Positions 1 through 10,154 of a DNA stretch of 64,000 bases are shown one piece after another. This DNA comes from Berberis thunbergii (lineage: Eukaryota; Streptophyta; Magnoliopsida; Ranunculales; Berberidaceae): assembly GCA_003290165.1 (NCBI GenBank), contig QNQO01000522.1:620001-684000 (forward strand), in the 5' to 3' direction. The translations under genes were made by a program, and so were the position numbers. Position 1 is the stretch's first letter, and each line of letters begins with the position of its first letter. The notes under the pieces were generated by a model. That model saw only the letters and a list, made by a program, of their open reading frames with translations, had not been told where the DNA came from and did not search any database.

Positions 1-287
1 ATATCTGCCCCACCTTGCCAATCCGTTTACGGTTTGCGGTTCAGTTACTGGTTTTAGTTATTCCTCTTCCATTTAACTACAAACTACAGTAAATCTAGCT
101 ATTCATCTTCCATCTAACAACAGTAAATTATATACTTCATTCATCTAAGATTCTAACTACAATAACTTAATTTCATTTGTCAGATATTATACTTCATTCA
201 TCAGATGTAACACAAAATTACAAAGAATCTATACAAAATTACAATAAATCATACAAAAAATTACAAAAAAAAAATCAATCAAAAGAA

Positions 288-535
288 TCTCAAAGATCAG
301 ATCACGGTTCATCTCATCGTAGATCAGATCAGATCAGAGATCATCACGGATCAGATCAGATATCATCGCTGATCAGAGATCATCTCATCAGATCAGAGAT
401 CAAATCTCACAGATCAGATCTGAGATCTCACATATCAGATATGAGATCTCAGATATCAAATCTCACAGATCATATTTGAGATCTCAGAGATCAGATCTCA
501 CAGATCATATCTTAGATCTGAGATGAAGGGACGAA
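288..535. repeat. GATC-rich palindromic simple repeat
   Basis: About 250 bases consist almost wholly of AGATCAGATC, GAGATCTCA and ATCATCAC permutations. Each unit is itself near-palindromic, so the tract can fold on either strand. GATC and AGATCT sites are extremely dense. Open frames across it (for example 177-479) are Ser/Asp/Arg/His-rich and reflect composition only. Confidence 0.8.
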
Positions 536-539
536 GAGG

Positions 540-842
540 ACCAGGGGAAGGGAGGGGATCACCGCAAGGAGGAAGATCGTCGTCGCAGCAGGGAAGAGGA
601 AAGAGGAAGACCGTCGCAACAATAGCAGGAAGAGGGAGGAAAATGGATCTTCCTTGCGAAATCTCAGTAGAAGAAGGGAAGAGGATTAATCCCTTCGTCT
701 TCAAGTGTCTGTGGAAGAAGGGAGGAAGGACGAGGAAGATCGTCTTCACAGGGAAGAGGAAAATCGTCATCGCAGGGAGGAGGAAGATCGTCGTCGCAAC
801 AGGGAGGAGGAAGGAAGACGACCTCTGCCTCCGCCTTTGCTA
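540..842. repeat. Purine-rich minisatellite (GGAAGATCGTCGTCGC-like units)
   Basis: Imperfect units around GGGAGGAGGAAGATCGTCGTC recur at about 560-615, 730-760 and 765-815, separated by related GGAAGAGGAAA blocks. The tract keeps a plus-strand open frame (523-843, Arg/Lys/Gly-rich), but the frame follows from the 3n-like repeat and has no recognisable domain. It lies inside the hAT-like element. Confidence 0.55.
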
Positions 843-1309
843 ATTGCTGTGAGAGAGAAGGGGAGAATGTGAGTGAAAGGGAGGGAATGTGAGATGAGGG
901 GAATACATTTCTCCTTTATATAGTAAAATTATATTTGTAATTTCACTAATTCAACCGAGGTTATTTTAGTAATTTCACTAATTAAACAGATATCCACGGG
1001 GCGGATATGGCTAAAACCGTATCCGCCCCGAATAGTCAACGAATATTTTTTGGATACCCGAAACCACCTGAAAACCCACTCAGCCATATCCAAATCCACC
1101 CCATTCGGATTGGGTGGGGCGGATATCCGTGAAAATCCGCCCCACTGCCAACCCTAGACTAGTGACGGAGATTCGTTTCTTCTTCATTGATCGTGATCTG
1201 TGATCTAGATATGTGATTGTTGTTTTTATAAGAGGGGCAACATAAAATTTCTAGGGGGGTAACATGAAATTTAAAATGAGGGCAATGTTGAAATTTTATA
1301 TACTTAGAA

Positions 1310-1495
1310 TGATTTTTTTTAAACCTAGAGGGGTCAATTTACACAAGCTGTAAACCCGCCTTTGATAGTCCCGCAAGGTGATCAGCCACTCTATTCGTTT
1401 CTCTGTAATGGTGCTGAATTTTATAATCCTGAAGCTTTTGTAGAGCTCTGTTGATGCGTTTTGTAAGGTGCCAAAGGTCCCAAGGGTTGGCTTCC
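1310..1495 (-). pseudogene. RNase H C-terminal fragment, L1 LINE-like
   Basis: Read on the minus strand, about 50 codons end with a motif of the form H-H-Y-R-E-T-N-R-V-A-D-H-L-A-G-L, just before 1310. This matches the last alpha helix of the RNase H domain of plant L1 elements, where a His and an Asp (HxxREGNxxAD) belong to the active-site region. The reading frame has an in-frame stop soon after the motif, and no other part of the domain is visible upstream. It abuts the LTR fragment at 1500-1975. It could instead be a stand-alone RNase H-like pseudogene. Confidence 0.55.
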
Positions 1496-1499
1496 TTCT

Positions 1500-1975
1500 T
1501 CGTGAGCAGTCATTTTTTATCTTTGCTTTGACCTGGTTTTTGCTCACCTATGGACCTGCACAAGTAGCACACGTGAGTCACGGACCACCGTTGTGGTGGC
1601 CGATGACACTCCAATGCTAAAGTCATACGGGAATCTAAGAAAGGTGTAATGCTGTAATAGGGATATTGTAGCGTACCTTAGCTTACCAACCTCATGTCTT
1701 ATTTATAGTACAAGGAGTCTTGGTTTTACCAGGCTATCGTAGGCATAGTTTAGGAAGGAGATTTTTGTGGAGATCCTTCTCTAATTAGGAGTCGTGTCAT
1801 AGGAGGGAAGTTCTCTATTATCCTTGTGCTCCTAGATACGCGGAAAATAATTATCAATGCTAGAGCAATCCGTATAAGGAAGATTTCCTGTGTGGAATGT
1901 ACTTTGGCATTTGTTTCCTAATTGGAAGCAAAGAGCAGCTATAGTTGCCCGTCCGAAGTTAATTATCGAGATTCC
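1500..1975 (-). repeat. Gypsy-type LTR fragment (second copy of the LTR at 31.1-31.8 kb)
   Basis: This stretch matches 31150-31610 along its whole length in the same orientation. Shared blocks include CTAATTAGGAGTCGTGT, GGAGGGAAGTTC, CTTGTGCTCCTA and the TATA-bearing block near 1700. The 31 kb copy lies next to a minus-strand gag gene, so this piece is most simply a minus-strand LTR. On the minus strand it has a TATA-like stretch (CTATAAATAAGA) followed by a U5-like block with the gypsy motif GACTTTAGCATTGGAGTGTC. The fragment stops abruptly at the microsatellite, so its U3 end is missing. Confidence 0.65.
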
Positions 1976-2141
1976 TTCTCCTTCTCCTTCTCCTTTTCCT
2001 TTTCCTTCTCCTTCTTCTTCTCCTTCTCCTTCTCCTTCTCCTTCTCCTTCTCCTTCTCCTTCTCCTTCTCCTTCTTCTGCTTCTTCTTCTTCTTCTTCTT
2101 CTTCTTCTTCTTCTTCTTCTTCTTCTTCTTCTTCTTCTTCT
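1973..2141. repeat. CT/CTT microsatellite
   Basis: A run of CCTTCT hexamers (about 1973-2073) passes through TCTGCTTC into a pure CTT trinucleotide run ending at 2141. All frames across it stay open, giving poly-Ser/Pro, poly-Phe/Ser and, on the minus strand, poly-Arg translations. These are not genes. It starts exactly where similarity to the 31 kb LTR copy ends. Confidence 0.97.
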
Positions 2142-2159
2142 AATTTGTAAGTCTGTCAT

Positions 2160-2841
2160 TTGTTTTGGGCATAAAGGTGGTAATCAAAAAACAAAAACAG
2201 ATTATGAAAGTGAATGAAATACTCTATTTATCTATATATCTGTAACTGTTTATCTACTTTTTATACATGTTCTTTCTAAATGAAGAAATTAACTTTGTAT
2301 CTATTATGTTCCTGTCTGATTAGGTTGTTTATATGGAGTGCCCAATAGTACTCCTCCCTGTCTGATTAGGTTGTTTATGTTGCTTTGTTGGAAAAGTTTG
2401 TAGGTGTTGATGTCAGAAACCTGGTTTAATGTCTGCCTTTATTTTTTTATGAACACCATTTGAAGTATGGTAACTATATTATGGAATGATGTATTTGTTC
2501 CTGTATGTGTATCAGATGTTGTATTTGTTCTTGTTTATGAACACCATTAGAATGTTGTATCAGATGTTGTATGTTTATCAGATGTTGTAGCAGATGTGTA
2601 TCATATGTTGTATTTGTTCTTGTTTATGAACACCATTAGAATGTTGTATCAGATGTTGTATGTGTATGTGTATCAGATGGCATATGCTGTATCAGATGTT
2701 GTATGTGTATGTGTATCAGATGGCATATGCTGTATCAGTTGTTGCATTTGTTTTTGTTTATGAACACATTTTGTATGGATTACAGTTTTGCAAAATGCAA
2801 ATTGCATGTTTTGTATTTATAATTCATTTTTGTATTTGTAG
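2160..2841. other. 5' region of the hAT transposase gene, with short tandem repeats
   Basis: There is no coding sequence here. From about 2505 to 2745 the sequence repeats TGTATCAGATGTTGTATGTG-like units 6-7 times with small changes. The block at 2320-2515 is a direct repeat of 7345-7510. The segment ends in a splice-acceptor-like TTTGTATTTGTAG directly before the start codon at 2842, so part of it is probably a leader intron. Confidence 0.5.
2320..2515 (+). repeat. Direct repeat, copy 1 (partner at 7345-7510)
   Basis: The two copies share GAGTGCCCAATAGTACT-like sequence, CCCTGTCTGATTAGGTTG, GCTTTGTTGGAAAA, AACCTGGTTTAATGTCTGCC and TGAACACCATTTGAAG in order and in the same orientation. They flank the transposase coding region. 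They are not inverted, so they are not the terminal repeats of the hAT element. Confidence 0.85.
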
Positions 2842-5800
2842 ATGGCACCGCGTAATACTACGACTATGATTACTAGTGATGGAAAGGACCCATTTTGGCA
2901 ATATGGCCAAAGTGTTCTAGGTCCTAAAGAAGGGATCAAGTACGTGAGATGAAAGTTTTATGAGCAAGTGGTCAAGGGGTGAATTTTTAGATTGAAAAAT
3001 CACCTTGCAAAAATGCGTAAGGACACACGACCTTGTGCTAAAGTACCGGATGAAGTCTTCCAAGAAGTTAAGGCTTTTTTAGAGGGTGGTCAAAGACTTG
3101 TAATGAAAAGATAAGACACTGAGTTTGTAATTAATAGAGGTTCATACTATCAAGGAAATGTGAATGAAGATGCAAGCGGAGCTGCTATTTCCAATGTGAG
3201 TATCACTGGTCCTAGTGGTGGTGGATCCAATGCATGTTCTGATGGCATAGTGAGGGGCCAATGGATAAGTTTTTGGTGGGTAGTGGGACTAATAATGACA
3301 TTGATCAAGGTAGAGCTACACAAGAAATAAGACCACAACCAGTAAATGCAAAAGAGTATAGGAACCAAGTTTGTCTAGACATTGGGCGTTTCTTTATTGA
3401 GAATGGCATTCCTTTCAATGTTGCGAGTAGTCATTCTTTTACCAGCATGCTTTTATCGGGTTCAAAATATGCAGCTCAAAACAATGGACATTGTGTGAAA
3501 CCACCATCATCCCATGAGTTAAGTACTTGGATTCTAAAGAAGGAAGTAAAGTCAATTAATGTGATCGTTGGCGATGTAAAAAATCATGGCCTCACTCAGG
3601 AGTTACAATCATGTCTGATGGTTGGAAAGACATGAGGGGTCGCCAACTCATCAATTTTCTAGTGAATAATCCTGAAGGAATTGTGTTCCTTAAGAGTGTT
3701 GATGCCTCTGATATAGTAAAGGATGCAAATGTTTTATTTGAGCTTCTTGATAGTGTAGTTGAGAAGGTGGGAGAGGAGAATGTAGTACAAATCGTCACTG
3801 ATAATGCAGCTAACTACAAAGCTGCTGGAAAGAAGTTAATGGAGAAGAGGAAGCATTTGTATTGGACACCATGTGCAGCACATTGTATAGATTTGATGCT
3901 TGGGACTTGTTTAGCTTGCCTACACTTGCCAATGCCTATCGCAAAGCTAAGAAAGTTAGCACTTACATATACAATCATGGTTGGGTACTTGCTTTGATGA
4001 GGAGTTTCATAGGAAGAGATTTGGTTTGCCCTGCATCTACTAGGTAAATCCATAAATACTTTTAATGTATTTTAGATTACTTTAAGGTTTTATTTTAACA
4101 ATACTTATATATTCATTTACGAGTTGACATTTAAATGTAGGTTTGGCATGGGATGTTTGACTCTTGAAAGCATTAAAAGGAATAGACAAAAGTTGGAGGA
4201 AATGTTTATATCTAGCAAGTGGTCAAGGAGTCAGTATGCTAAGCAAGCTGAAGGTAAAGCCATAAGAAAAATAATATTCAGGGATAACAATTTTTGGCCT
4301 GGTGTCTCCAACTCCTTGGAGGCTACAGAGCCTTTACTCCATGTGTTGAGGATAGTGGATTCAGAGAGCACTTCTGCTATGGGTTTCTTGTATAATGCAA
4401 TGGAAAAAGCAAAATAGGAGATTGCGTCTAGCAATGATAATGAGTTGGCCAAGTACAAGGAAATATGGGATATCATAGATAAGAGGTGGGATACCCAACT
4501 ACATAGGGACCTTCATGCTGCAGCTTATTATCTCAACCCACAAATGGATTTTTGATCGAGCGACCTCAACCAATTTTGAACTTAAGCAAAGTCTTTACAA
4601 TTGCGTAGATAGGATGCTTCCAAATCAAACAAGTAAGGCAGATGTGCATCTTCAAATGGATATGTTTGTAGAGAAAAAAAGATTATTTGGTAGAAAGGAA
4701 GCAGACTTGACAAGGCACAGGCTTAATCCTGGTATTCTTATTTGTAGTTGTGTTTATGTTATATACTTATATTTATTTTGGAGATTATTTTTCTTGCTCA
4801 ATAAATATGTTTATTTTTAACCTTTATACTTACAGATAGTTGGTGGAGAAGTTATGGAGATGCTACACCTGAATTGAGATGCTTTCTATTAAAGTGTTAA
4901 GCCTTACTTGTTCATCATCAGCATGCGAGCGGAACTGGTCAACATTTAACTAGGGGTGGGCACGGGACGAGATATACCCATCCCTATTCCATCCCGTTCA
5001 TACGGGATCGAGACGAGATTGGAAAAACCCCATCCCGACCTCGTCCCATCCCAAACGGGTTCGGGACGGGATCAGCGTGCTAATCATATATAATTTTTTT
5101 TTCCCAAAAACACCATTTTCTGTGAATGAAGATACAAATATGTTAACTTGATCATTATAGCCTACATAGTTGATACATAACAAGCCTTGTAAATACAACA
5201 ATTAAATAGAGAAGATGCACGTTCAATGTAGCATATATGATAAAATTATGTAGTGTTTGATTCATACCTTTTAGAATTGTCTTTTCTAAGCGTAAACCTG
5301 TAACTCTGCCACCATTTTCATTTTGATACCAAAACTTGTTAGGTCTCCGGAAGAACACAAAATGTGGTTTGCGCTGACCAGAAACTGGATGGGAGCCTTG
5401 GGAACTGGCTGCTTTAGAAAGTATTTCATAAACCCGTATTTGAATTCGACAGTTTTTTTGTTCTTCCTGGAACCAATGATTACATCAGCATATAAATACA
5501 TCTACAACAGTATGACCAAACCCAGAAAAATGTAAAATGCAATGTAACACTGTGAGATGGAACTATGTAATACTATACCAAAACAAGGGCAAAGATATAC
5601 CTCATCTGCTGCTGATTTGGAAAGGTCGGCTTCTCGAATGTGAACATACAGATCTTTAATACCTGGAAAAGTGAAAATTATTACATCAAGGTTAAATTGG
5701 CTTCTATAACATGTTATATTTCAGTTTTCAAGTCTCAACCATTACCCAATGAACAAACCCAGAAGAACAATGCAAAAGAAAAATCACTATTGAATCAAGG

Positions 5801-7233
5801 TAAAAGATCACATGCAAGCATCATTCAAAAGGCTTATTAGAGTTCCATGCTAGCTAAGCATTTCTTGCATGCATCCATTTCTCTGGATTTCATTTGGAAA
5901 TTTTATCAGATATCTCCAAGTCTATAGAATTCCAAGTCTTTTTTTTCAGCAGTTCTTCTTAGAAGCAAAGTCTTGGTCTCTTGGAAGTACTCATTCATGA
6001 TGTCTTGTTGGGACGACAATTGTGATAGTTATGATTTGATCATAGCTAAGGGTCTAATTTAATGGATTCAAATCCAAGTGAGAAGTATTACAAATTTAGA
6101 GGAGGAGAACTGAGAAAGTGAGAAGTATTACAAATTTAGAGATATGTGTGAGAGATTCATTGAGATGCTAAAAAGTAAAAAATGTTATATACATCAGTAT
6201 ATTTGTATGGGCATCCACAATTCTAAAATAAATAATTAAATAAAATATAAATAAATTAGTTCGGGACAGGACGGGATTGGCGGGATTGAAAATCTTCATC
6301 CATCCCATCCCATTCTAGATCGAGAAAATCGGGACGGGACGAGATCGAGATGGGACGGGACAGGACAGGACGGGATGGGATCGGGACGGGAATGGGATCG
6401 CAGGATCGGGATGCCCACCCTACATTTAGCCATGTAAGTAATAATTACTTTACTTGTTTATTGTGTTAATAAATTGCTATTTGCATTTCAATTTATCGGT
6501 TGTTGCATTTTTTTAGGTGCATACAAAGAAAAGAAACAGATTAGCTGCAACAAAGCTTAATGCATTGGTATATGTCATGTACAACAAAAGGTTGAGAGCT
6601 AAAAAGTTGATGTTGAGAGGACCAAGCGAACCTGAAGATGCACCATTTCCAATAGATTCAGATGCAGTAGATAGTGACAACGAATGGCTAGTGGAGCCTG
6701 ATGCTGAAGCTGAACCCCCTACTCAAACCGCAGATGATGGAAATGGTGTAGGGAACCCACCCCAAGAGCTAGCTCCAAAGGTTTCAAACCCTTGTCCTGA
6801 AGCTCTGTGGCATCAAAATCTGGATGAAATTGATGTTAATGCTATTGTGCTTGATGGGAACGAAAAAGGTGAGAATGATGAAAGTAGAAAAAGGAAGAAC
6901 TCAAAGGAAAAGTCTACCCCCACTCAAGCTCGAGGCCAAGGCCAAGGCGTATCTATTGACATTGGAAGAAAACAAGCAAAAACACATGGAGGTTCAACTA
7001 GTGGAAAAGGTGAATGATTATTAAACATAAATAGTTATTGCTTTAATTTCATTTCAATATGCTAAATATTGATGTTCCACATTCACACTCTAAATGGCGT
7101 AGGTAAATCCCCGATGCACTTGATTGATGAAGAGGAAGAAGAAGATTGGATGGAACATGAGATTGAGACAGACGAGGGAGATGATGTGGTGGATAGTGAT
7201 GGTGATGATATTGATGTGGACGAGGACGACTAG
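2842..7233 (+). pseudogene. hAT transposase with BED zinc finger, DUF659 and dimerisation domain (degenerate)
   Basis: The start at 2842 gives MAPRNTTTMITSDGKDPFWQ, then a BED-type zinc-finger region (W-x-Y-G, G-I-x-R-L-K-N-H-L-A). DUF659-like sequence follows: an FFIENGIPFNVASS block near 3390 and SDGWKD at 3614 through VTDNAANY to CAAHCIDLML at 3890. A frame change leads to the hAT core at 4124-4500. The C-terminal dimerisation motif (SSSACERNWSTF) ends at 4947, where a foreign element interrupts it. Coding resumes at 6517 with HTKKRNRLAATKLNALVYVM and finishes in an acidic tail (7110-7233). There are several frameshifts and stops, including a stop at a zinc-finger Cys position. This transposase acts in the nucleus and cuts at hAT terminal repeats; this copy cannot be functional. 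Confidence 0.88.
4951..6422. mobile_element. Nonautonomous hAT element, family copy 1 (TSD CATTTAAC/CATTTAGC)
   Basis: The left end is TAGGGGTGGGCACGGGACGA and the right end ATGCCCACCCTA. It is flanked by CATTTAAC (4943-4950) and CATTTAGC (6423-6430), an 8 bp TSD with one mismatch. Both ends carry dense GGGACGGGAY and complementary ATCCCATCCC motifs. The interior (about 5100-6240) has no transposase-like frame. It sits within the hAT transposase gene, directly after the dimerisation motif. Copies 2 and 3 are at 7697-8527 and 33374-34316. Confidence 0.93.
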
Positions 7234-7696
7234 GAGTTTGTTAATCATTAACTTGTTAATTTACTTTGTTAACTTAGGTTTTAGAACTTTGATTTTGTAA
7301 GCAGAAGCAAACTAGAGACTTGCATGGTGTGTCTAATATGACATATATTGAGTGCCCAATTGTACTGCTCCCTGTCTGATTAGGTTGTTTATGCTGCTTT
7401 GTTGGAAAACTTTGTAGGTGATGATGTCAGAACCTGGTTTAATGTCTGCCTTTATTTTGTTTATGAACACCATTTGAAGTGTGGTAACTATATTATGGGA
7501 TGTTGTATTTGTTTTTGTTCTGTTCATGTATGTGTATGGTTGTATCAGATGTTGTTACTTCCATTTCTATCTGATGAGGCTGAGGATTCTGTTTCAGCAT
7601 TCTCTTTCAGCTGATGATGGTTCAGGCGTTCAGCTATCCAGCATGCATTGTATCAATAAGCAAAATTTGATGATTTATTTGTTGTGTACAAGATAT
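7234..7696. other. 3' region of the hAT transposase gene
   Basis: No gene is seen. The stretch contains the second direct-repeat copy (7345-7510) and then about 180 bases of AT-rich sequence up to the TSD of the next inserted element at 7689. Short frames here show no domain. Confidence 0.5.
7345..7510 (+). repeat. Direct repeat, copy 2 (partner at 2320-2515)
   Basis: It carries the same ordered blocks as the copy at 2320-2515 (TGTCTGATTAGGTTG, GCTTTGTTGGAAAA, CCTGGTTTAATGTCTGCC, GAACACCATTTGAAG). Together they bracket the transposase coding region at a spacing of about 5 kb, of which 1.47 kb is a later insertion. Confidence 0.85.
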
Positions 7697-8527
7697 TAGG
7701 GGTGGGCACGAGACGGGATGGGACGAGATATACCCATCCCGTTCATACGGGATCGGGACGGGACGGGATCAGCTATTCAATCACTAGTCATACAATTCCA
7801 ATGTTACTAGCTAGGCTTTTTTCCCCCCTTATAGATACTTTGTGTTTTATGTAAACTAAAGCTTATCATAGAGTTAGATATACATATAGGCTATAACTTA
7901 TCTTAATGTATGATCCTGAACTATCACTGAACCTCTTGAAAAAAAAAGGTGTTTTGGAACATTTTACAAACCATAAATGTCAAAGAAAGGTTGTTAATGC
8001 ATGGATATGTACTGTAAATACATACATTTATCTGCAAGACAGATTAAGTATAATGGTGTCTGTGATACATTAATGATTCTCACTGATCCCTGTTAGAAGC
8101 CTTAAATCTGCAAGTTTTAATTTCCTAAACCTCTCAACTTAATTTTTTATCTTCGGTTTTTCTTTTCAGACTCATTCCCAAATGCAAAAGGACATACCTG
8201 ATAAATTCATGATGAATATTTTGAAGCAAGACCAATTTCATTCCTTTTATTCATTAGATAGATTTTTAAACTTATTTGAAATATTAGTAATCAAATAAGA
8301 AACATATGGAGAAATAATTAGTAATCTAAAATAATTAATTAAATAGAAATATTAATAAATTAGTTCGGGACGGGACGAGATTGACGGGATTGAAAATCTT
8401 CATCCCATCCCATTCTAGATCGGGACGGGACAGGATCGGGATGAAATTATTCAATCCCATTAAGACCCGAAAAAATCGGGGTGGGACGGGACGGGAACGG
8501 GATCGCGGGATGGGATGCCCACTCCTA
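7697..8527. mobile_element. Nonautonomous hAT element, family copy 2 (TSD CAAGATAT)
   Basis: The left end is TAGGGGTGGGCACGAGACGG and the right end GATGCCCACTCCTA. It is flanked on both sides by CAAGATAT (7689-7696 and 8528-8535), a perfect 8 bp TSD. The subterminal regions match copy 1 (ATATACCCATCCCGTTCATA on the left, TTAGTTCGGGACGGGACGAG on the right). The interior of about 560 bases is AT-rich, differs from copy 1 and codes for nothing recognisable. Confidence 0.95.
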
Positions 8528-8535
8528 CAAGATAT

Positions 8536-9410
8536 TATATTATTATGGATTCTATTGTTTGATAACTATAAGGGTAAAAATGCTTGCTTAGCCTCTTTTA
8601 TCTGCGACCTGGAAACTTTATTGTCAGATCAGATGCATTTCCAATTGTTGTTAGGTGTTGTTCTTATTCTGTTATTCTTATTTGGAGTTCAAATTGTTGT
8701 TCTTATTTGCATTTCAAATTGTTGTTCTCGTTTCTGGTGTTGTTCAAGTTTGGTTACAAGGTGTTGAATTTCCAATTGCTATTATTGCTTCAAAGATTAC
8801 TTTAAAATCAAATGAGGTTCTGAAATAAACTTTGCAATTGCTATTATTGAGCTAAACTTTGCAACAACTATATTGTACATAACTGTTTACATTTTATGGG
8901 CTCTAACAGTAGAAAGCATTTCATTCAGGCTATTGAAAATAACATTGTGTATTCATTAGATGCACGTCAAGGAAACATGTTTTTGCTCCAATGTATTTTA
9001 CAAGTTGCTATTTGAGATCATATTTTGTTGACTGCTGCTGTGACAAAATCAGGTGAAGTCTTCATCCTTTACTTCTTCTTCACTACAATTCCTTCAAGTC
9101 TTCAAAATTTAATTTGGTTTTTGCATTTATATAATTACAGTAATAAGGTTAGTCTGATAGTCTCAACAAACAATACACAATACTTGTGGGCTGTAGGCCT
9201 GTAGCAGAAATACTGAAATACATAATGTGATAATGGTGTGATTTAATTTCTTTCAGTATAATGTTATTTCACTTTATGATTGCTTTTGTTTTTTCTTTAT
9301 TTGATTGTAAAAAAAATTTCATCATTTTTTACAAAAAAAAATGCCTTGCTATGCTTCGCTTCGGAAAAACCTTGACCGCCTCGAGTCTTAAAAACGCTTT
9401 TTAAAACATT
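8536..9410. other. Right part of the older hAT element, ending in a TIR-like sequence
   Basis: This is AT-rich, non-coding sequence. Near the end, 9340-9410 reads ATGCCTTGCTATGCTTCG, CCGCCTCGAGTCTTAAAAA and CGCTTTTTAAAACATTG. As a reverse complement this begins CAATGTTTTAAAAAGCG, a terminal style common in plant hAT elements. I take about 9409 as the right end of the BED-hAT element. A matching left end was not found. Confidence 0.4.
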
Positions 9411-9412
9411 GG

Positions 9413-9622
9413 TTGGCATTGATGAAAGAGGAACATCCGGAGTGGGATCTTGGTTGCTATAAGATGTCATATGTAGATTTGTTTGTTACATCTGCATCGT
9501 CGAATGAGGGAGACAGTGTGGGCCCTGATGCCCAGGCCGAGGCGCGTGTGGACGTTATCCATGTTCCATCTTTCACTAGGCTTAGCTTTTATGTTTCTGT
9601 ACCTTCTCCTGATAGGGAGTAA
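9413..9622 (+). pseudogene. Unidentified short coding remnant, possible antisense ORF of a Tat-type gypsy element
   Basis: An open frame begins MALMKEEHPEWDLGCYKMSY and runs 69 residues with an acidic Ser-rich middle. I do not recognise a defined family. It begins just after the hAT end and is followed by the tandem-repeat field. The surrounding gypsy pieces lie on the minus strand, and some Tat-lineage elements carry an antisense ORF in their 3' region, so this could be the tail of such an ORF. That link is inference. It could also be a chance frame. Confidence 0.25.
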
Positions 9623-10154
9623 CCTTGGTGCAATTGTACTACTTTTCATTTTGACCATTAATGAAAACAATTTTATAGTTCTGTGCTTGTTGTCTCTATT
9701 GTATGTTTTTCATTTTGCCTTTTCGTCTTGCTTTGGCATAGGCTGGTTGAATCAATAAGACGTTGACCGGTCTGCCTGAGATAGAGAGCTTGACCGAATT
9801 GTATTGTGAACGACTCGGGATCATTGTTGTGTAGTCATGTCCGATTGTGGGCATGTTGCAGAAAGTTTAGCTGAGGTTGAGCTGCCAGAGCTGTGTCTTG
9901 TCCCCGAAGTAAGCTGTTTGAGGCTTACCATGTTTGTCTGATTGGTCAGCCGCGGTTGTTGCTATGGGCGACTTGCGATGGCTGAGTGCATGTGTCAGAG
10001 CGTTTTTTCGAATCAGATGTCGTAAGGTCGGGCTGGAATCCTAAATAGTTTTTATCTAGGCATTGTCCGCACATCCTTTGTATAGGCGCAAATGACATTC
10101 GCTAATATTAGAATGTCAATCCGTTTGAGCGTGAAGACGTTGATTCAGCTAGAT
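9623..10154. other. No gene recognised
   Basis: This is moderately GC-rich sequence without a supported frame. It leads into the tandem array and probably belongs to the same element as the array. Confidence 0.4.

Larger units (their letters stand above)
1..1156. mobile_element. Nonautonomous hAT-like element, right part (left end outside window)
   Basis: The right end reads CCGCCCCACTGCCAACCCTA at about 1137-1156, which as a reverse complement is the hAT-style terminus TAGGGTTGGCAGTGGGGCGG. The subterminal DNA at 985-1145 repeats GGGCGGATAT and its complement several times, as plant hAT subterminal regions do. The first 30 bases (ATATCTGCCCCACCTTGCC) resemble the same motif and are probably just inside the left end, so the element is likely only slightly longer than shown. 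The 8 bases after the end are GACTAGTG; the matching TSD copy would lie outside the window and cannot be tested. The interior holds low-complexity repeats and no transposase. Confidence 0.55.

Noticed and set aside
288..535. CRISPR-like or regulatory GATC array
   Set aside because: There is no constant repeat with unique spacers. It is simple-sequence DNA in a plant transposon.
523..843. Basic Gly/Arg/Lys-rich frame as a small protein gene
   Set aside because: It lies on a purine minisatellite and both strands are open, so composition explains it.
1890..2159. Long Ser/Pro, Phe/Ser and poly-Arg open frames
   Set aside because: They are translations of the CT/CTT microsatellite in three frames and on the opposite strand.
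4998..5840. Short frames within the nonautonomous hAT at 4951-6422
   Set aside because: They lack recognisable motifs and are not shared by the sibling copies.
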